From: RGIG1934 sp045122895
GTDB taxonomy: Bacteria; Bacillota; Clostridia; Lachnospirales; Lachnospiraceae
Assembly: GCA_045122895.1 (NCBI GenBank)
Contig: JBGVIE010000068.1
Coordinates: 1-37,140 of the forward strand
Direction of reading: 5' to 3'
Length of the DNA stretch: 37,140 nt
The notes beneath the pieces are model-generated. The model ran no database searches. It was given only the letters and a program-made list of their open reading frames with translations, and was not told the DNA's origin. A program made the translations under genes and the position numbers. Shown here one piece after another: positions 1 through 7,419 of the stretch. The stretch's first letter is position 1; every line of letters begins with the position of its first letter.

Positions 1-167
1 TCGTTAAAAAGTTTTCTCCAGATTCAAAATAACGTTAGCTATTTTTTCATCCGTTGATTTATTGTTTGTTTTCTGAATTAATTCTCTTTGAATCGTTCAG
101 GGATGGTTAATTACTGTTTAGTTTTCAAAGTTCTTTTTTTCTTCGTTGTTTTAGCGACAACTCCTAT
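1..167 (-). other. Leader of an rRNA operon (16S gene off the left edge)
   Basis: No protein gene is visible here. Read on the minus strand, the stretch contains CTTTGAAAACTAAACAG, which closely matches the conserved leader found upstream of 16S rRNA genes in Firmicutes. It lies downstream of two tandem strong promoters that point left. The 16S gene itself is not in the window. The call therefore rests on the leader motif and the promoters. Confidence 0.6.
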
Positions 168-197
168 ACTCTATCACAAGTCTGCTGTCTTTGTCAA
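168..197 (-). promoter_or_regulatory. rRNA-type promoter P2
   Basis: On the minus strand a perfect -35 TTGACA (192-197) is followed by an 18-nt spacer and a -10 TAGAGT (168-173). An A-rich tract directly upstream of the -35 resembles an UP element. It sits 82 bp downstream of a second, similar promoter, as in tandem rrn promoters. Confidence 0.6.
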
Positions 198-250
198 CAA
201 CTTTTTTTATTTTTTTCTTTCGTAGCACTTTGTTTTTCAAGTGCCTAGAT

Positions 251-279
251 AGAATATCACTAGAAACGACATATGTCAA
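251..279 (-). promoter_or_regulatory. rRNA-type promoter P1
   Basis: On the minus strand a perfect -35 TTGACA (274-279), a 17-nt spacer and a -10 TATTCT (251-256). A long A/T tract lies just upstream of the -35, nearly the same as the one before P2. It begins only 44 bp after the radA stop codon, so it initiates a separate leftward transcript. Confidence 0.7.
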
Positions 280-323
280 CATCTTTTTTTATTTTTTTTA
301 ATTTTTTCCACAAATTAGTTGCA

Positions 324-1682
324 CTATATATATTTAACAGCATCTGCTATAGTTCTTACCTTTATGACCTCTATTCCATCAGGTATCTCAATACCTGTTG
401 TAGATACCTCAGGGGCGATACATTTCTTAAAGCCAAGCTTGGCTGCTTCCGCTATCCTCTGCTGTGTTTGACTTACAGCTCTTATTTCTCCAGACAATCC
501 CACTTCTCCAAACGCAATAGTTCTTGGATCTATTGCTTTGTCTTTTTTGCTCGATATAAGCGCAAGAACTATTCCAAGGTCTAATGATGGTTCAGTTACC
601 TTTATTCCACCTACGACATTCACATATACATCACATTCCCCAAAATACATTCCTGTCTTTTTTTCCACTACAGCTAATAACAAATTCACTCTATTATAGT
701 CTGTTCCATTAGAAGTTCTTCGTGGCATTCCAAAATTTGTCTTACTTACCAGTGCCTGCACTTCTACCAGTAACGGACGAGTCCCTTCAATAAGACAAAC
801 TGTAATCGAACCTGAAGCATCCTCTAACCTTCCCTGAAGCATAAATTCAGAAGGATTACTAACTTCTGATAACCCATCCTGTTTCATTTCGAATACACCT
901 ATTTCATTAGTAGAACCAAATCTGTTTTTTACTCCTCTAAGAAGTCTGTATGAAGCGTGCTTGTCACCCTCAAAGTACAAAACTGTATCCACCATATGTT
1001 CAAGAACTCTCGGACCTGCCACCATACCATCCTTTGTTACATGACCTACTATAAAAATAGATATTCCAAGTCCTTTTGCCAACTCCATAAATGCCGCTGT
1101 TGATTCACGTACCTGACTGACACTTCCAGGAGCTGAGCCAACATCTTCTCTATACATAGTCTGAATCGAATCAATAACCACCATATCCGGCATTTCTTTC
1201 CTGACATTGTCCTCCACTGATTCCAAATTAGTATCGCACAATAATAACAGATTGTCCGAAAAACTCCCTAGTCTTTCGGCTCTTAACTTAATCTGCTTCA
1301 AAGATTCCTCTCCTGATATATATAAAACTTTTTTATCCTGCGATGCCACATTTTTGCACACTTGTAATAACAATGTTGATTTACCAATTCCAGGATCTCC
1401 TCCTACAAGAATCAGAGAGCCTGCAACTATTCCTCCTCCAAGTACTCTGTCCAGTTCTCTTAATCCAGTCTTTAATCTTGTAGTTTCTTCTATATTTATA
1501 TCATTTAGTTTTACAGGCTTAACAAACTCCTGTTTACCATTAGACATTCCAGATTTCTTCTTAACTATCGGTTCCTCTACAAATACATTCCACTCCCTGC
1601 ATCCCGGACATTGCCCCATCCATTTAGATGATTCATATCCACATTCTTTACAGAAAAAAACTGTTGCTTTACCCTTCACCAT
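324..1682 (-). CDS. radA: DNA repair protein RadA (Sms)
   Basis: RadA is a RecA-like ATPase that promotes branch migration of recombination intermediates and helps in DNA repair. The 452-aa product has the family's usual length and order. A four-cysteine zinc finger lies at residues 11-28 (C11, C14, C25, C28). A Walker A GGDPGIGKST is at 94-103 and a Walker B VVID near 168-171. The RadA-specific KNRFG motif is at 252-256. A Lon-protease-like C-terminal domain follows. The ATG at 1682 has a TAGGAG site 7 nt upstream. The gene is separated from the upstream 137-aa gene by a terminator and is followed directly by the rrn promoters. No promoter of its own was clear. Confidence 0.97.
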   Translation of the reverse strand: MVKGKATVFFCKECGYESSKWMGQCPGCREWNVFVEEPIVKKKSGMSNGKQEFVKPVKLNDINIEETTRLKTGLRELDRVLGGGIVAGSLILVGGDPGIGKSTLLLQVCKNVASQDKKVLYISGEESLKQIKLRAERLGSFSDNLLLLCDTNLESVEDNVRKEMPDMVVIDSIQTMYREDVGSAPGSVSQVRESTAAFMELAKGLGISIFIVGHVTKDGMVAGPRVLEHMVDTVLYFEGDKHASYRLLRGVKNRFGSTNEIGVFEMKQDGLSEVSNPSEFMLQGRLEDASGSITVCLIEGTRPLLVEVQALVSKTNFGMPRRTSNGTDYNRVNLLLAVVEKKTGMYFGECDVYVNVVGGIKVTEPSLDLGIVLALISSKKDKAIDPRTIAFGEVGLSGEIRAVSQTQQRIAEAAKLGFKKCIAPEVSTTGIEIPDGIEVIKVRTIADAVKYI

Positions 1683-1725
1683 TTTTTATCTCCTATTTTC
1701 TAATATAAACTTCAGATTATGTGTT

Positions 1726-1757
1726 AAAAAATGCACACACCCTTAAGAGTGTGTGCA
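1726..1757 (-). terminator. Rho-independent terminator after the 137-aa gene
   Basis: A 10-bp inverted repeat (1733-1742 and 1747-1756, one mismatch, loop TTAA) is followed in the minus direction by a run of Ts at 1726-1732. It lies 28 bp beyond the stop codon of the 1785-2198 gene. Confidence 0.85.
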
Positions 1758-1784
1758 ATATGAATTACTTATTCCGGATTCTCA

Positions 1785-2198
1785 CTAATTCTTAACAATC
1801 TTAACCTTTGACGATTTTCCCTGATTAATCTCAAAGCTTAATACAAGCTTTCCTCCAAGATTGGCCTTCATATGTCCTGCGTTAACCTCATCTATATACA
1901 CTGTATATTCTGCTCCATCTTCTGCCTCAACTGTCACCTGTGCATCATCATTACCTTCGACAACAAATGACATCTGTCCATCTTCTGACTTAAATCCTGT
2001 TACTGTAGTTCCAGGTACTGACTCATATACAAGCATTCCGTTTCTTTCTAACTTAGTAATCTCCTTGAAAGTCTTTACCTTATATAAATCTCCGTTAAAT
2101 TCAAAATCAGAAAGCTTTGATTTTGATTCTAATTCATAGTTTCCAAAGCTAAGTGTTCCATCAGTTTCAACACGTAGTAACTCATTAATTACTGCCAT
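1785..2198 (-). CDS. Conserved 137-aa protein of unknown function
   Basis: I do not recognise a characterised function. The 137-aa product is acidic, beta-rich in appearance, has no signal peptide and no membrane segment, and so is probably cytoplasmic. It starts MAVINELLRVE and contains a central TFKEITKLERNGM stretch. Proteins like it recur in Lachnospiraceae genomes and are sometimes labelled endosialidase, but I see no catalytic motif supporting that name. The start is secure: AGGAGG lies just upstream of the ATG at 2198. A TATAAT-like -10 lies about 45 bp upstream without a good -35. A terminator follows, so it is probably monocistronic. Confidence 0.8.
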   Translation of the reverse strand: MAVINELLRVETDGTLSFGNYELESKSKLSDFEFNGDLYKVKTFKEITKLERNGMLVYESVPGTTVTGFKSEDGQMSFVVEGNDDAQVTVEAEDGAEYTVYIDEVNAGHMKANLGGKLVLSFEINQGKSSKVKIVKN

Positions 2199-2284
2199 AA
2201 TTATTCCTCCTGTAAATGTACATTAATGATTTCTGTTTGTATGAATAATTATATAACATTTTGAAAAATTATTCTAGTACAAAC

Positions 2285-4729
2285 CTACTTCTTAACTGAA
2301 AAAATCAATTGTTTTTCTTTTAGCGAAATACATACAGTATCTCCGGTTTTTACATTTGCATCTAATATTTCTTCGGCTAATCTGTCTTCTATTAAATTCT
2401 GTATCTTTCTTCTTAAAGGTCTGGCACCATATTTAGGATCATATCCTTCTTTTGCTATAAAAGCTTTCACCGGTGCCGTTACCTTAAGTGTAATATCCAA
2501 CTGCTTCTTGGCTCTATCTATTATCTCCTTAAGCATAATATCAGCAATTGCTTTTGTATTTTCCTCATTAAGCGGATGAAATACTATTGTTTCATCAATA
2601 CGGTTAATAAATTCAGGCTTAAATAATCGCTTAACTTCCTCCATTACATTTTTCTTCATAATCTCATAGTTCTGCTTATCATCTTTTCCTGAATTAAATC
2701 CTAAATTCTTTGGTTCAACTATTCTCTGTGCTCCTGCATTTGAAGTCATAATTATTACAGTATTTTTGAAATCAACTACTCTGCCGGTATTATCTGTTAT
2801 ATGTCCATCATCTAATACCTGTAGCAAAATGTTAAATACATCAGGATGTGCCTTTTCAATCTCGTCAAACAGTATAACCGAGTACGGATTTCTTCTTACT
2901 CTTTCACTTAACTGTCCACCTTCTTCATATCCTACGTATCCTGGTGGTGAACCAACGATTTTTGAAACACTGTGTTTTTCCATATATTCTGACATATCAA
3001 CTCTGATAATAGAATCTTCCTTACCAAACAACACCTCTGCTAAAGCCTTTGATAATTCTGTTTTTCCAACACCGGTTGGTCCTAAGAATAAGAAGGAACC
3101 TATTGGCCTCTTAGGATTCTTAAGTCCAACTCTTCCTCTTCGAATAGATTTTGATACTGCTGTAACGGCTTCCTCTTGTCCTATTACTCTCTTGTGAAGA
3201 ATACTTTCTAATTTTTTTAGTCTTTCACTTTCTTCCTGTTCAAGCTTCTTAACAGGTATCTTTGTCCATTCTGAAACCACTGCTGCCACATCATTCTCAT
3301 CTACGGTATTCTTGGAATTGCTGTATTCTTCTCTCCATTTGCTCATAAGCTTTTCTAATTTATTTCGCTTCTTCTTCTCCTCGTTGCGAAGCTGGCTCGC
3401 CATTTCATACTGTTCTGACTTTATTGCCTTTTCTTTGTCTGATGATAATCTGTCTATCTCATTCTGTAGCTTTTCAATTCCCTGAGGTACATTATATGCA
3501 CTAAGCTTCACCTTTGATGCTGCCTCATCTATTAAATCTATTGCTTTGTCAGGCAAAAATCTTCCACTTATATATCTGGCTGATAATTCAGCCGCAGACT
3601 TCACAGCTTCATCTGTTATTAAAACTTCATGATGCTGTTCGTATTTTTCCCTGATACCTGTCAATATCTCGATTGTCTCTTCTACTGTTGGTTCCTTAAC
3701 TTCTACAGGCTGGAATCTTCTCTCAAGTGCCGCATCTTTTTCAAAATATTTACGATATTCATCAACTGTGGTAGCTCCTATTACCTGCACTTCACCTCGT
3801 GCAAGAGCAGGCTTTAAGATGTTGGAAGCATCAATCGACCCTTCTGCTCCACCAGCTCCTATCATAGTATGAATCTCATCAATAAACAATATTATATTTC
3901 GGTTACTCTTTACCTCATCGATTATTCTCTTTACTCTCTCTTCGAATTCTCCTCGATACTTCGAGCCTGCTACCACCGACGATAAATCAAGACTAAGTAA
4001 TCTCTTATCAAGCATATCCTCCGGTACATTGCCGGAAGCGATAGCATTTGCAAGCCCCTCTACAACCGCTGTTTTACCAACCCCCGGTTCTCCAACAAGA
4101 CATGGATTATTCTTAGTTCTTCTACTTAATATCTGGATTATTCTTCTAATCTCATTATTCCTTCCTATTACAGGATCTAATCTCTTAAGCGAAGCAATCT
4201 GAGTCAAATCGGTACTATATCTGTCGACTAACAGATTAGAATTATTGGGTGACATTCTGTTATTCTTAAATCTATCTTTAGCCATGGCAGGTGTTCCCCC
4301 CATTGTAATTACAATGTCTGCATATGCCTTCTGAACATTGACATTCAGGGCACACAACAATCTGTTACCTACACAATCACCATCCGCCAAAATAGCCATA
4401 AGAATATGTTCTGTTCCTACAATATCATCCCCAAATCTCTCTGCTTCCTGTAAGCCTGATTCTAAAATTCTTCTTGCTCTTGGTGAAAAACCATCTCTTT
4501 CCTTAATGCTGACCTTCTTCGATGGTGCTACGGTTCTCTCTATCATCTCTAATACTTTATCCTGTGTAACGCCATATTTATCTAAAACTTTAGACGCGGT
4601 ACTATCTTCTACAGACACTATAGCCAAAAGTAAATGCTCACTGCCAACATATCCATGACCCAATGCCTTAGATACACTCTTTGCCCCTTCTATTGCCTGA
4701 GTCGCCTTTTTTGTGTATTTTATCCTCAT
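2285..4729 (-). CDS. clpC: ATP-dependent Clp protease ATPase subunit ClpC
   Basis: ClpC is a Hsp100 unfoldase that feeds damaged or regulated proteins to ClpP. The 814-aa product has a Clp N-terminal double repeat (about 1-145), a first AAA module with Walker A GEPGVGKT (213-220) and Walker B ILFIDE (280-285), a UVR-type coiled segment (about 425-460) that distinguishes ClpC from ClpA/ClpB, and a second AAA module with Walker A GPTGVGKT (550-557). The gene follows a GntR-family regulator by 30 bp and is probably co-transcribed with it. The usual Bacilli partners ctsR, mcsA and mcsB are absent here, and no CtsR-type heptad repeat was seen upstream. Confidence 0.97.
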   Translation of the reverse strand: MRIKYTKKATQAIEGAKSVSKALGHGYVGSEHLLLAIVSVEDSTASKVLDKYGVTQDKVLEMIERTVAPSKKVSIKERDGFSPRARRILESGLQEAERFGDDIVGTEHILMAILADGDCVGNRLLCALNVNVQKAYADIVITMGGTPAMAKDRFKNNRMSPNNSNLLVDRYSTDLTQIASLKRLDPVIGRNNEIRRIIQILSRRTKNNPCLVGEPGVGKTAVVEGLANAIASGNVPEDMLDKRLLSLDLSSVVAGSKYRGEFEERVKRIIDEVKSNRNIILFIDEIHTMIGAGGAEGSIDASNILKPALARGEVQVIGATTVDEYRKYFEKDAALERRFQPVEVKEPTVEETIEILTGIREKYEQHHEVLITDEAVKSAAELSARYISGRFLPDKAIDLIDEAASKVKLSAYNVPQGIEKLQNEIDRLSSDKEKAIKSEQYEMASQLRNEEKKKRNKLEKLMSKWREEYSNSKNTVDENDVAAVVSEWTKIPVKKLEQEESERLKKLESILHKRVIGQEEAVTAVSKSIRRGRVGLKNPKRPIGSFLFLGPTGVGKTELSKALAEVLFGKEDSIIRVDMSEYMEKHSVSKIVGSPPGYVGYEEGGQLSERVRRNPYSVILFDEIEKAHPDVFNILLQVLDDGHITDNTGRVVDFKNTVIIMTSNAGAQRIVEPKNLGFNSGKDDKQNYEIMKKNVMEEVKRLFKPEFINRIDETIVFHPLNEENTKAIADIMLKEIIDRAKKQLDITLKVTAPVKAFIAKEGYDPKYGARPLRRKIQNLIEDRLAEEILDANVKTGDTVCISLKEKQLIFSVKK

Positions 4730-4759
4730 CTCTATTTCCTTCCTAATATCTATATTGTT

Positions 4760-5131
4760 CTATTTGTCATAAAAATCATAAATTCTGTCTATTATATCGT
4801 GCGCTTCCTGTCTTGATATATTCTTACATATGGCTTTTGCAACCACAACTCTCATATCCTCTGTCATCTCTTCTATCGCCTTTATCTTATCAACATCCAG
4901 TGATATTACAGCTCCTCGTCTCCTGTCTAATTTGACAAAGCCTTCCTGCTTCAAAACAGAGTATGCCTTGTTAACTGTATGCATATTAATTCCTACAGTA
5001 TCCGCCATTTGTCTGACAGATGGCAGGCTCTCGCCCTCTTTAATTATATCTGTTGCAATTCCTACAATTATCTGATTGCGAAGTTGCATATAAATCGCTT
5101 CATTACTATTAAAATCTATTGAGATTAACAT
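4760..5131 (-). CDS. GntR-family (YtrA-type) transcriptional regulator
   Basis: A 123-aa DNA-binding repressor-type protein. Residues 1-75 form a GntR winged helix: YMQLRNQIIVGI, then SLPSVRQMADTVGINMHTVNKAY and the LKQEGFV wing. Only a short helical tail follows, which marks the small YtrA subfamily, and no large effector domain is present. The ATG at 5131 was chosen because GGAGTG sits about 8 nt upstream; a longer frame reading to 5209 would run through the promoter. A strong promoter and a perfect inverted repeat over its -10 lie upstream, suggesting autoregulation. clpC follows 30 bp downstream, so the regulator may also set ClpC levels; this is inference. Confidence 0.88.
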   Translation of the reverse strand: MLISIDFNSNEAIYMQLRNQIIVGIATDIIKEGESLPSVRQMADTVGINMHTVNKAYSVLKQEGFVKLDRRRGAVISLDVDKIKAIEEMTEDMRVVVAKAICKNISRQEAHDIIDRIYDFYDK

Positions 5132-5149
5132 TTTATCACTCCGTTCTTC

Positions 5150-5170
5150 TGTTATACATATACTATAACA
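5150..5170. promoter_or_regulatory. Candidate operator of the GntR regulator
   Basis: A perfect inverted repeat with 7-bp arms TGTTATA (5150-5156) and TATAACA (5164-5170), separated by 7 nt. It overlaps the -10 hexamer of the promoter for the GntR-clpC unit, a position where a bound dimer would block RNA polymerase. Confidence 0.55.
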
Positions 5171-5188
5171 GTTGCACTCAGGTGTCAA
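5160..5188 (-). promoter_or_regulatory. Promoter of the GntR-clpC unit
   Basis: Minus-strand -35 TTGACA (5183-5188), 17-nt spacer, -10 TAGTAT (5160-5165). It lies about 30 bp upstream of the chosen GntR start codon and just after the terminator of the TetR gene. Confidence 0.65.
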
Positions 5189-5191
5189 TAG

Positions 5192-5218
5192 AAAAAAGCA
5201 GTTAATCACAACTGCTTT
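5192..5218 (-). terminator. Terminator of the TetR operon
   Basis: Perfect 9-bp stem (5195-5203 and 5210-5218) with a 6-nt loop, followed on the minus strand by a T run. It lies 10 bp after the TetR stop codon and ends directly at the GntR promoter. Confidence 0.85.
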
Positions 5219-5227
5219 CTTATATAT

Positions 5228-5797
5228 TTATTTTATTCTGATACCATCAACAATTATATTAATCATCTCACGCATAGCTGTTTCGTATTCTATTCCGCAT
5301 TGTCTTAGCTCTTTTCCGTCCATAAATATTTCTATGGAAGCCTCAATCATTGTACGTATAACAGGAAGTGATACATTCCTGATTCTTCCCTGTCTTATAG
5401 CTTCTTCAAATAACATCAGTGTCGGTTCCCAATCTGACTCTATCCTGGAAAGTATCTTCATATATATATCGCTATTTCTTTCTTTTAGTTCGCCTATTTT
5501 TCTAAAATCAATATTTCTATATCTGTCTGGCAAAACAATAACCAGTTTCTTGAGTTTATCTATTATGTCCATCTCTTTATCATTAATGATAAAATTTTCC
5601 CTGTTCTTAATCTGTTCAAACGTATACTCAATCGCAACGTCTACGAGTCCGCTTTTACTCCCAAAATTATTATAGATTGTTTTTTTACTTACCCCTGCCT
5701 TTTTTGCAACGTCTTCAACAGTAACATCGGCTCCTTTTTCATTAAGTGCAAATATTACCGCATCCATTATATTCTTTCTTTTCATCTCCAAATTCAT
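5228..5797 (-). CDS. TetR/AcrR-family transcriptional regulator
   Basis: A 189-aa helix-turn-helix regulator. The N-terminus carries the TetR signature (ADVTVEDVAKKAGVSKKTIYNNF, recognition helix SKKTIYNNF at about 35-43), and the remaining ~140 residues form an all-helical ligand or dimerisation domain with no recognisable specificity. The ATG at 5797 is preceded by GGGAG at about 8 nt; an upstream GTG at 5806 overlaps that site and is less likely. It is the last gene of a unit with the YcxB-like protein, the transporter and the GGDEF gene, so its ligand may relate to one of those; this is inference. Confidence 0.85.
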   Translation of the reverse strand: MNLEMKRKNIMDAVIFALNEKGADVTVEDVAKKAGVSKKTIYNNFGSKSGLVDVAIEYTFEQIKNRENFIINDKEMDIIDKLKKLVIVLPDRYRNIDFRKIGELKERNSDIYMKILSRIESDWEPTLMLFEEAIRQGRIRNVSLPVIRTMIEASIEIFMDGKELRQCGIEYETAMREMINIIVDGIRIK

Positions 5798-5816
5798 TGT
5801 CCACACTCCCGCAGAA

Positions 5817-6338
5817 CTATTTTTCTTCTGTATTTGTTATTTTATATCTGATAAAATTCGCAAATCCATATGGATTTCCCTTTTCAAACTTACTCTTTTC
5901 TGCCACTATTGCAACATTTCCCTTTAATAACAAAATAAATAAATTTCTGCTCTCTATTACCTTTTGAATTTTGTCAAATGTAACCTCAACTCTGTCATTC
6001 CCCTGAATACATATATGCTCAATGCCTTCCTCGAACACTTTTATTCGTGTTTTCATATTTTCTCCGTCATATCCTGCCAGCATCTCGATGTATTGCTTTT
6101 TCGCATTCAAAACAGGTAACACAACATAGCTTATGGCAGCTATTATTAGTGCAATTCCAATAATTATTATCATATATTTCTTTTTGTATCTGATTACATA
6201 TAATGCTTCTATCAACGCTAATACAAAGAAGATTACTGAGTAATATATTTTAAATGATATCTTCCTTGTATTCCTTGTCATCTCTTTTATTACTTCATAT
6301 GAATATTCACATTTTGCTTCATAAACTGATAAATCCAT
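5817..6338 (-). CDS. YcxB-like membrane protein
   Basis: A 173-aa protein with a short cytoplasmic N-terminus, two adjacent hydrophobic segments (about 30-50 and 55-75) and a soluble C-terminal domain of about 95 residues. The pattern of two helices followed by a segment with VFEEGIEHI and VTFDKIQKVIESRNLFILLL matches the YcxB-like family, whose function is unknown. AGAGG precedes the ATG. It lies 25 bp after the transporter gene and 19 bp before the TetR gene, so the three are probably one transcript. Confidence 0.75.
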   Translation of the reverse strand: MDLSVYEAKCEYSYEVIKEMTRNTRKISFKIYYSVIFFVLALIEALYVIRYKKKYMIIIIGIALIIAAISYVVLPVLNAKKQYIEMLAGYDGENMKTRIKVFEEGIEHICIQGNDRVEVTFDKIQKVIESRNLFILLLKGNVAIVAEKSKFEKGNPYGFANFIRYKITNTEEK

Positions 6339-6363
6339 TTCATTTCCTCTCTTAATCAGCGTT

Positions 6364-7221
6364 TTATAAGGATATTTTTAGCAAATCTAAAATAATACCT
6401 GCAATCACACCGAAGAAATAAAGCGTAACTACTATCTTAATATTCTCTTTAAGTCTTTTCCTGTTTGCTCTGAATAGTACCAGCAACCCTACTCCTGCAC
6501 CAACCAAAAGTCCTGACATCATCGCACCAAAACTGATAATCTTAGTAAGATACAACTGAGTTATAACTACTGATGCAGCACAATTTGGTATCAGTCCAAC
6601 TATACCTGCAAGCACTGGACCAACAATCATCTTGTCAAGTATCAGATTTGACAGTGCGTCCTCACCCACAAAATAAATTACTGTGTTTAGAATAAATGAA
6701 ATAACTACAATAAACAACAATATCTGAATTGTGTGCTTTAACGCAGATTTGAATATGCTCTTCTCACAATGACACTGGTCTGTCTCACACATCTTATCAA
6801 TAGTTATTATCTGTTTTTTTGTTAAGATGAAATTTGATAAGAATATATCAACAATAAAGCCGGCAATCATACCTATCACTATTTTGATACCAATGGTTCC
6901 AATAATTATTCTTGGTGATACCTTTTCAGAAATAAATATTGGAAGCATTTCATCTGATGTAGATAAATAAATAGATATCAATGTACCAACTGTTATCACT
7001 CTTGTCGAAAACAGACTTGATGCCGCTGTTGAAAAACCACATTGTGGAAATGCACCCAGTATACTTCCCCAAACAGGGCCTGTCTTTCCTGATCTTTTAA
7101 TTGCTTTTTTAAACTTTTCACTCGTCTGATGCTCAATATATTCCATTAATAAATATGTGAAAAACAGAAATGGAATTATTTTTATCGCGTCGAGCACTGT
7201 GTCTAATATTACATCTAACAT
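6364..7221 (-). CDS. Putative manganese transporter (ArsP_2-type permease)
   Basis: A 285-aa integral membrane protein with about eight hydrophobic segments. The two internally related motifs GAFPQCGFSTAASSLFS (about 56-72) and GLIPNCAASVVITQLYL (about 209-225) are typical of the family annotated as putative manganese transporter or arsenic-efflux-like permease. The loop DQCHCEK (about 148-154) is cysteine/histidine-rich and may bind metal. Substrate is inferred from the family only. It begins 12 bp after the GGDEF fragment and is followed by the YcxB-like and TetR genes. No yybP-ykoY manganese riboswitch is visible in the short gap. Confidence 0.75.
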   Translation of the reverse strand: MLDVILDTVLDAIKIIPFLFFTYLLMEYIEHQTSEKFKKAIKRSGKTGPVWGSILGAFPQCGFSTAASSLFSTRVITVGTLISIYLSTSDEMLPIFISEKVSPRIIIGTIGIKIVIGMIAGFIVDIFLSNFILTKKQIITIDKMCETDQCHCEKSIFKSALKHTIQILLFIVVISFILNTVIYFVGEDALSNLILDKMIVGPVLAGIVGLIPNCAASVVITQLYLTKIISFGAMMSGLLVGAGVGLLVLFRANRKRLKENIKIVVTLYFFGVIAGIILDLLKISL

Positions 7222-7233
7222 TTTTTATTCCTC

Positions 7234-7419
7234 TTAATCCTTTATTATTTTATTTCTTCCTGATATTTTGCCCTCATAAAGCTTGTCATCTGCTTTTTTT
7301 ATCTGAGTATGAAGATCTTCTTTTGTATTTCCCTCTACTATACCAAAGGTCATTGTGACTTTCACTGTAATTCCCTTATAATTAATCTCGATATCCCGTA
7401 TATTATTTAAGAAGCTCAC
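7234..7419 (-). pseudogene. Displaced C-terminal part of the GGDEF protein
   Basis: This frame encodes the missing end of the upstream diguanylate cyclase: the VTMTFGI strand, then the ADDKLYEGKISGRN helix and terminus that close a GGDEF domain. Removing a single A from the AAA at 7406-7408 joins the frames as SELL-NNIRD without loss. It has no plausible ribosome binding site of its own. It is therefore the tail of a frameshifted gene, unless a +1 ribosomal shift at AAA-TAA joins the two parts. Confidence 0.8.

Noticed and set aside
273..584. Short plus-strand reading frame opposite radA
   Set aside because: It overlaps the rrn promoter and radA on the other strand, has Phe/Tyr/Cys-rich composition typical of antisense AT-rich reading, and lacks a ribosome binding site.
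6222..7233. Manganese (yybP-ykoY) riboswitch for the transporter
   Set aside because: The gap upstream of the transporter is 12 bp and holds only a ribosome binding site; no conserved riboswitch loops were seen.
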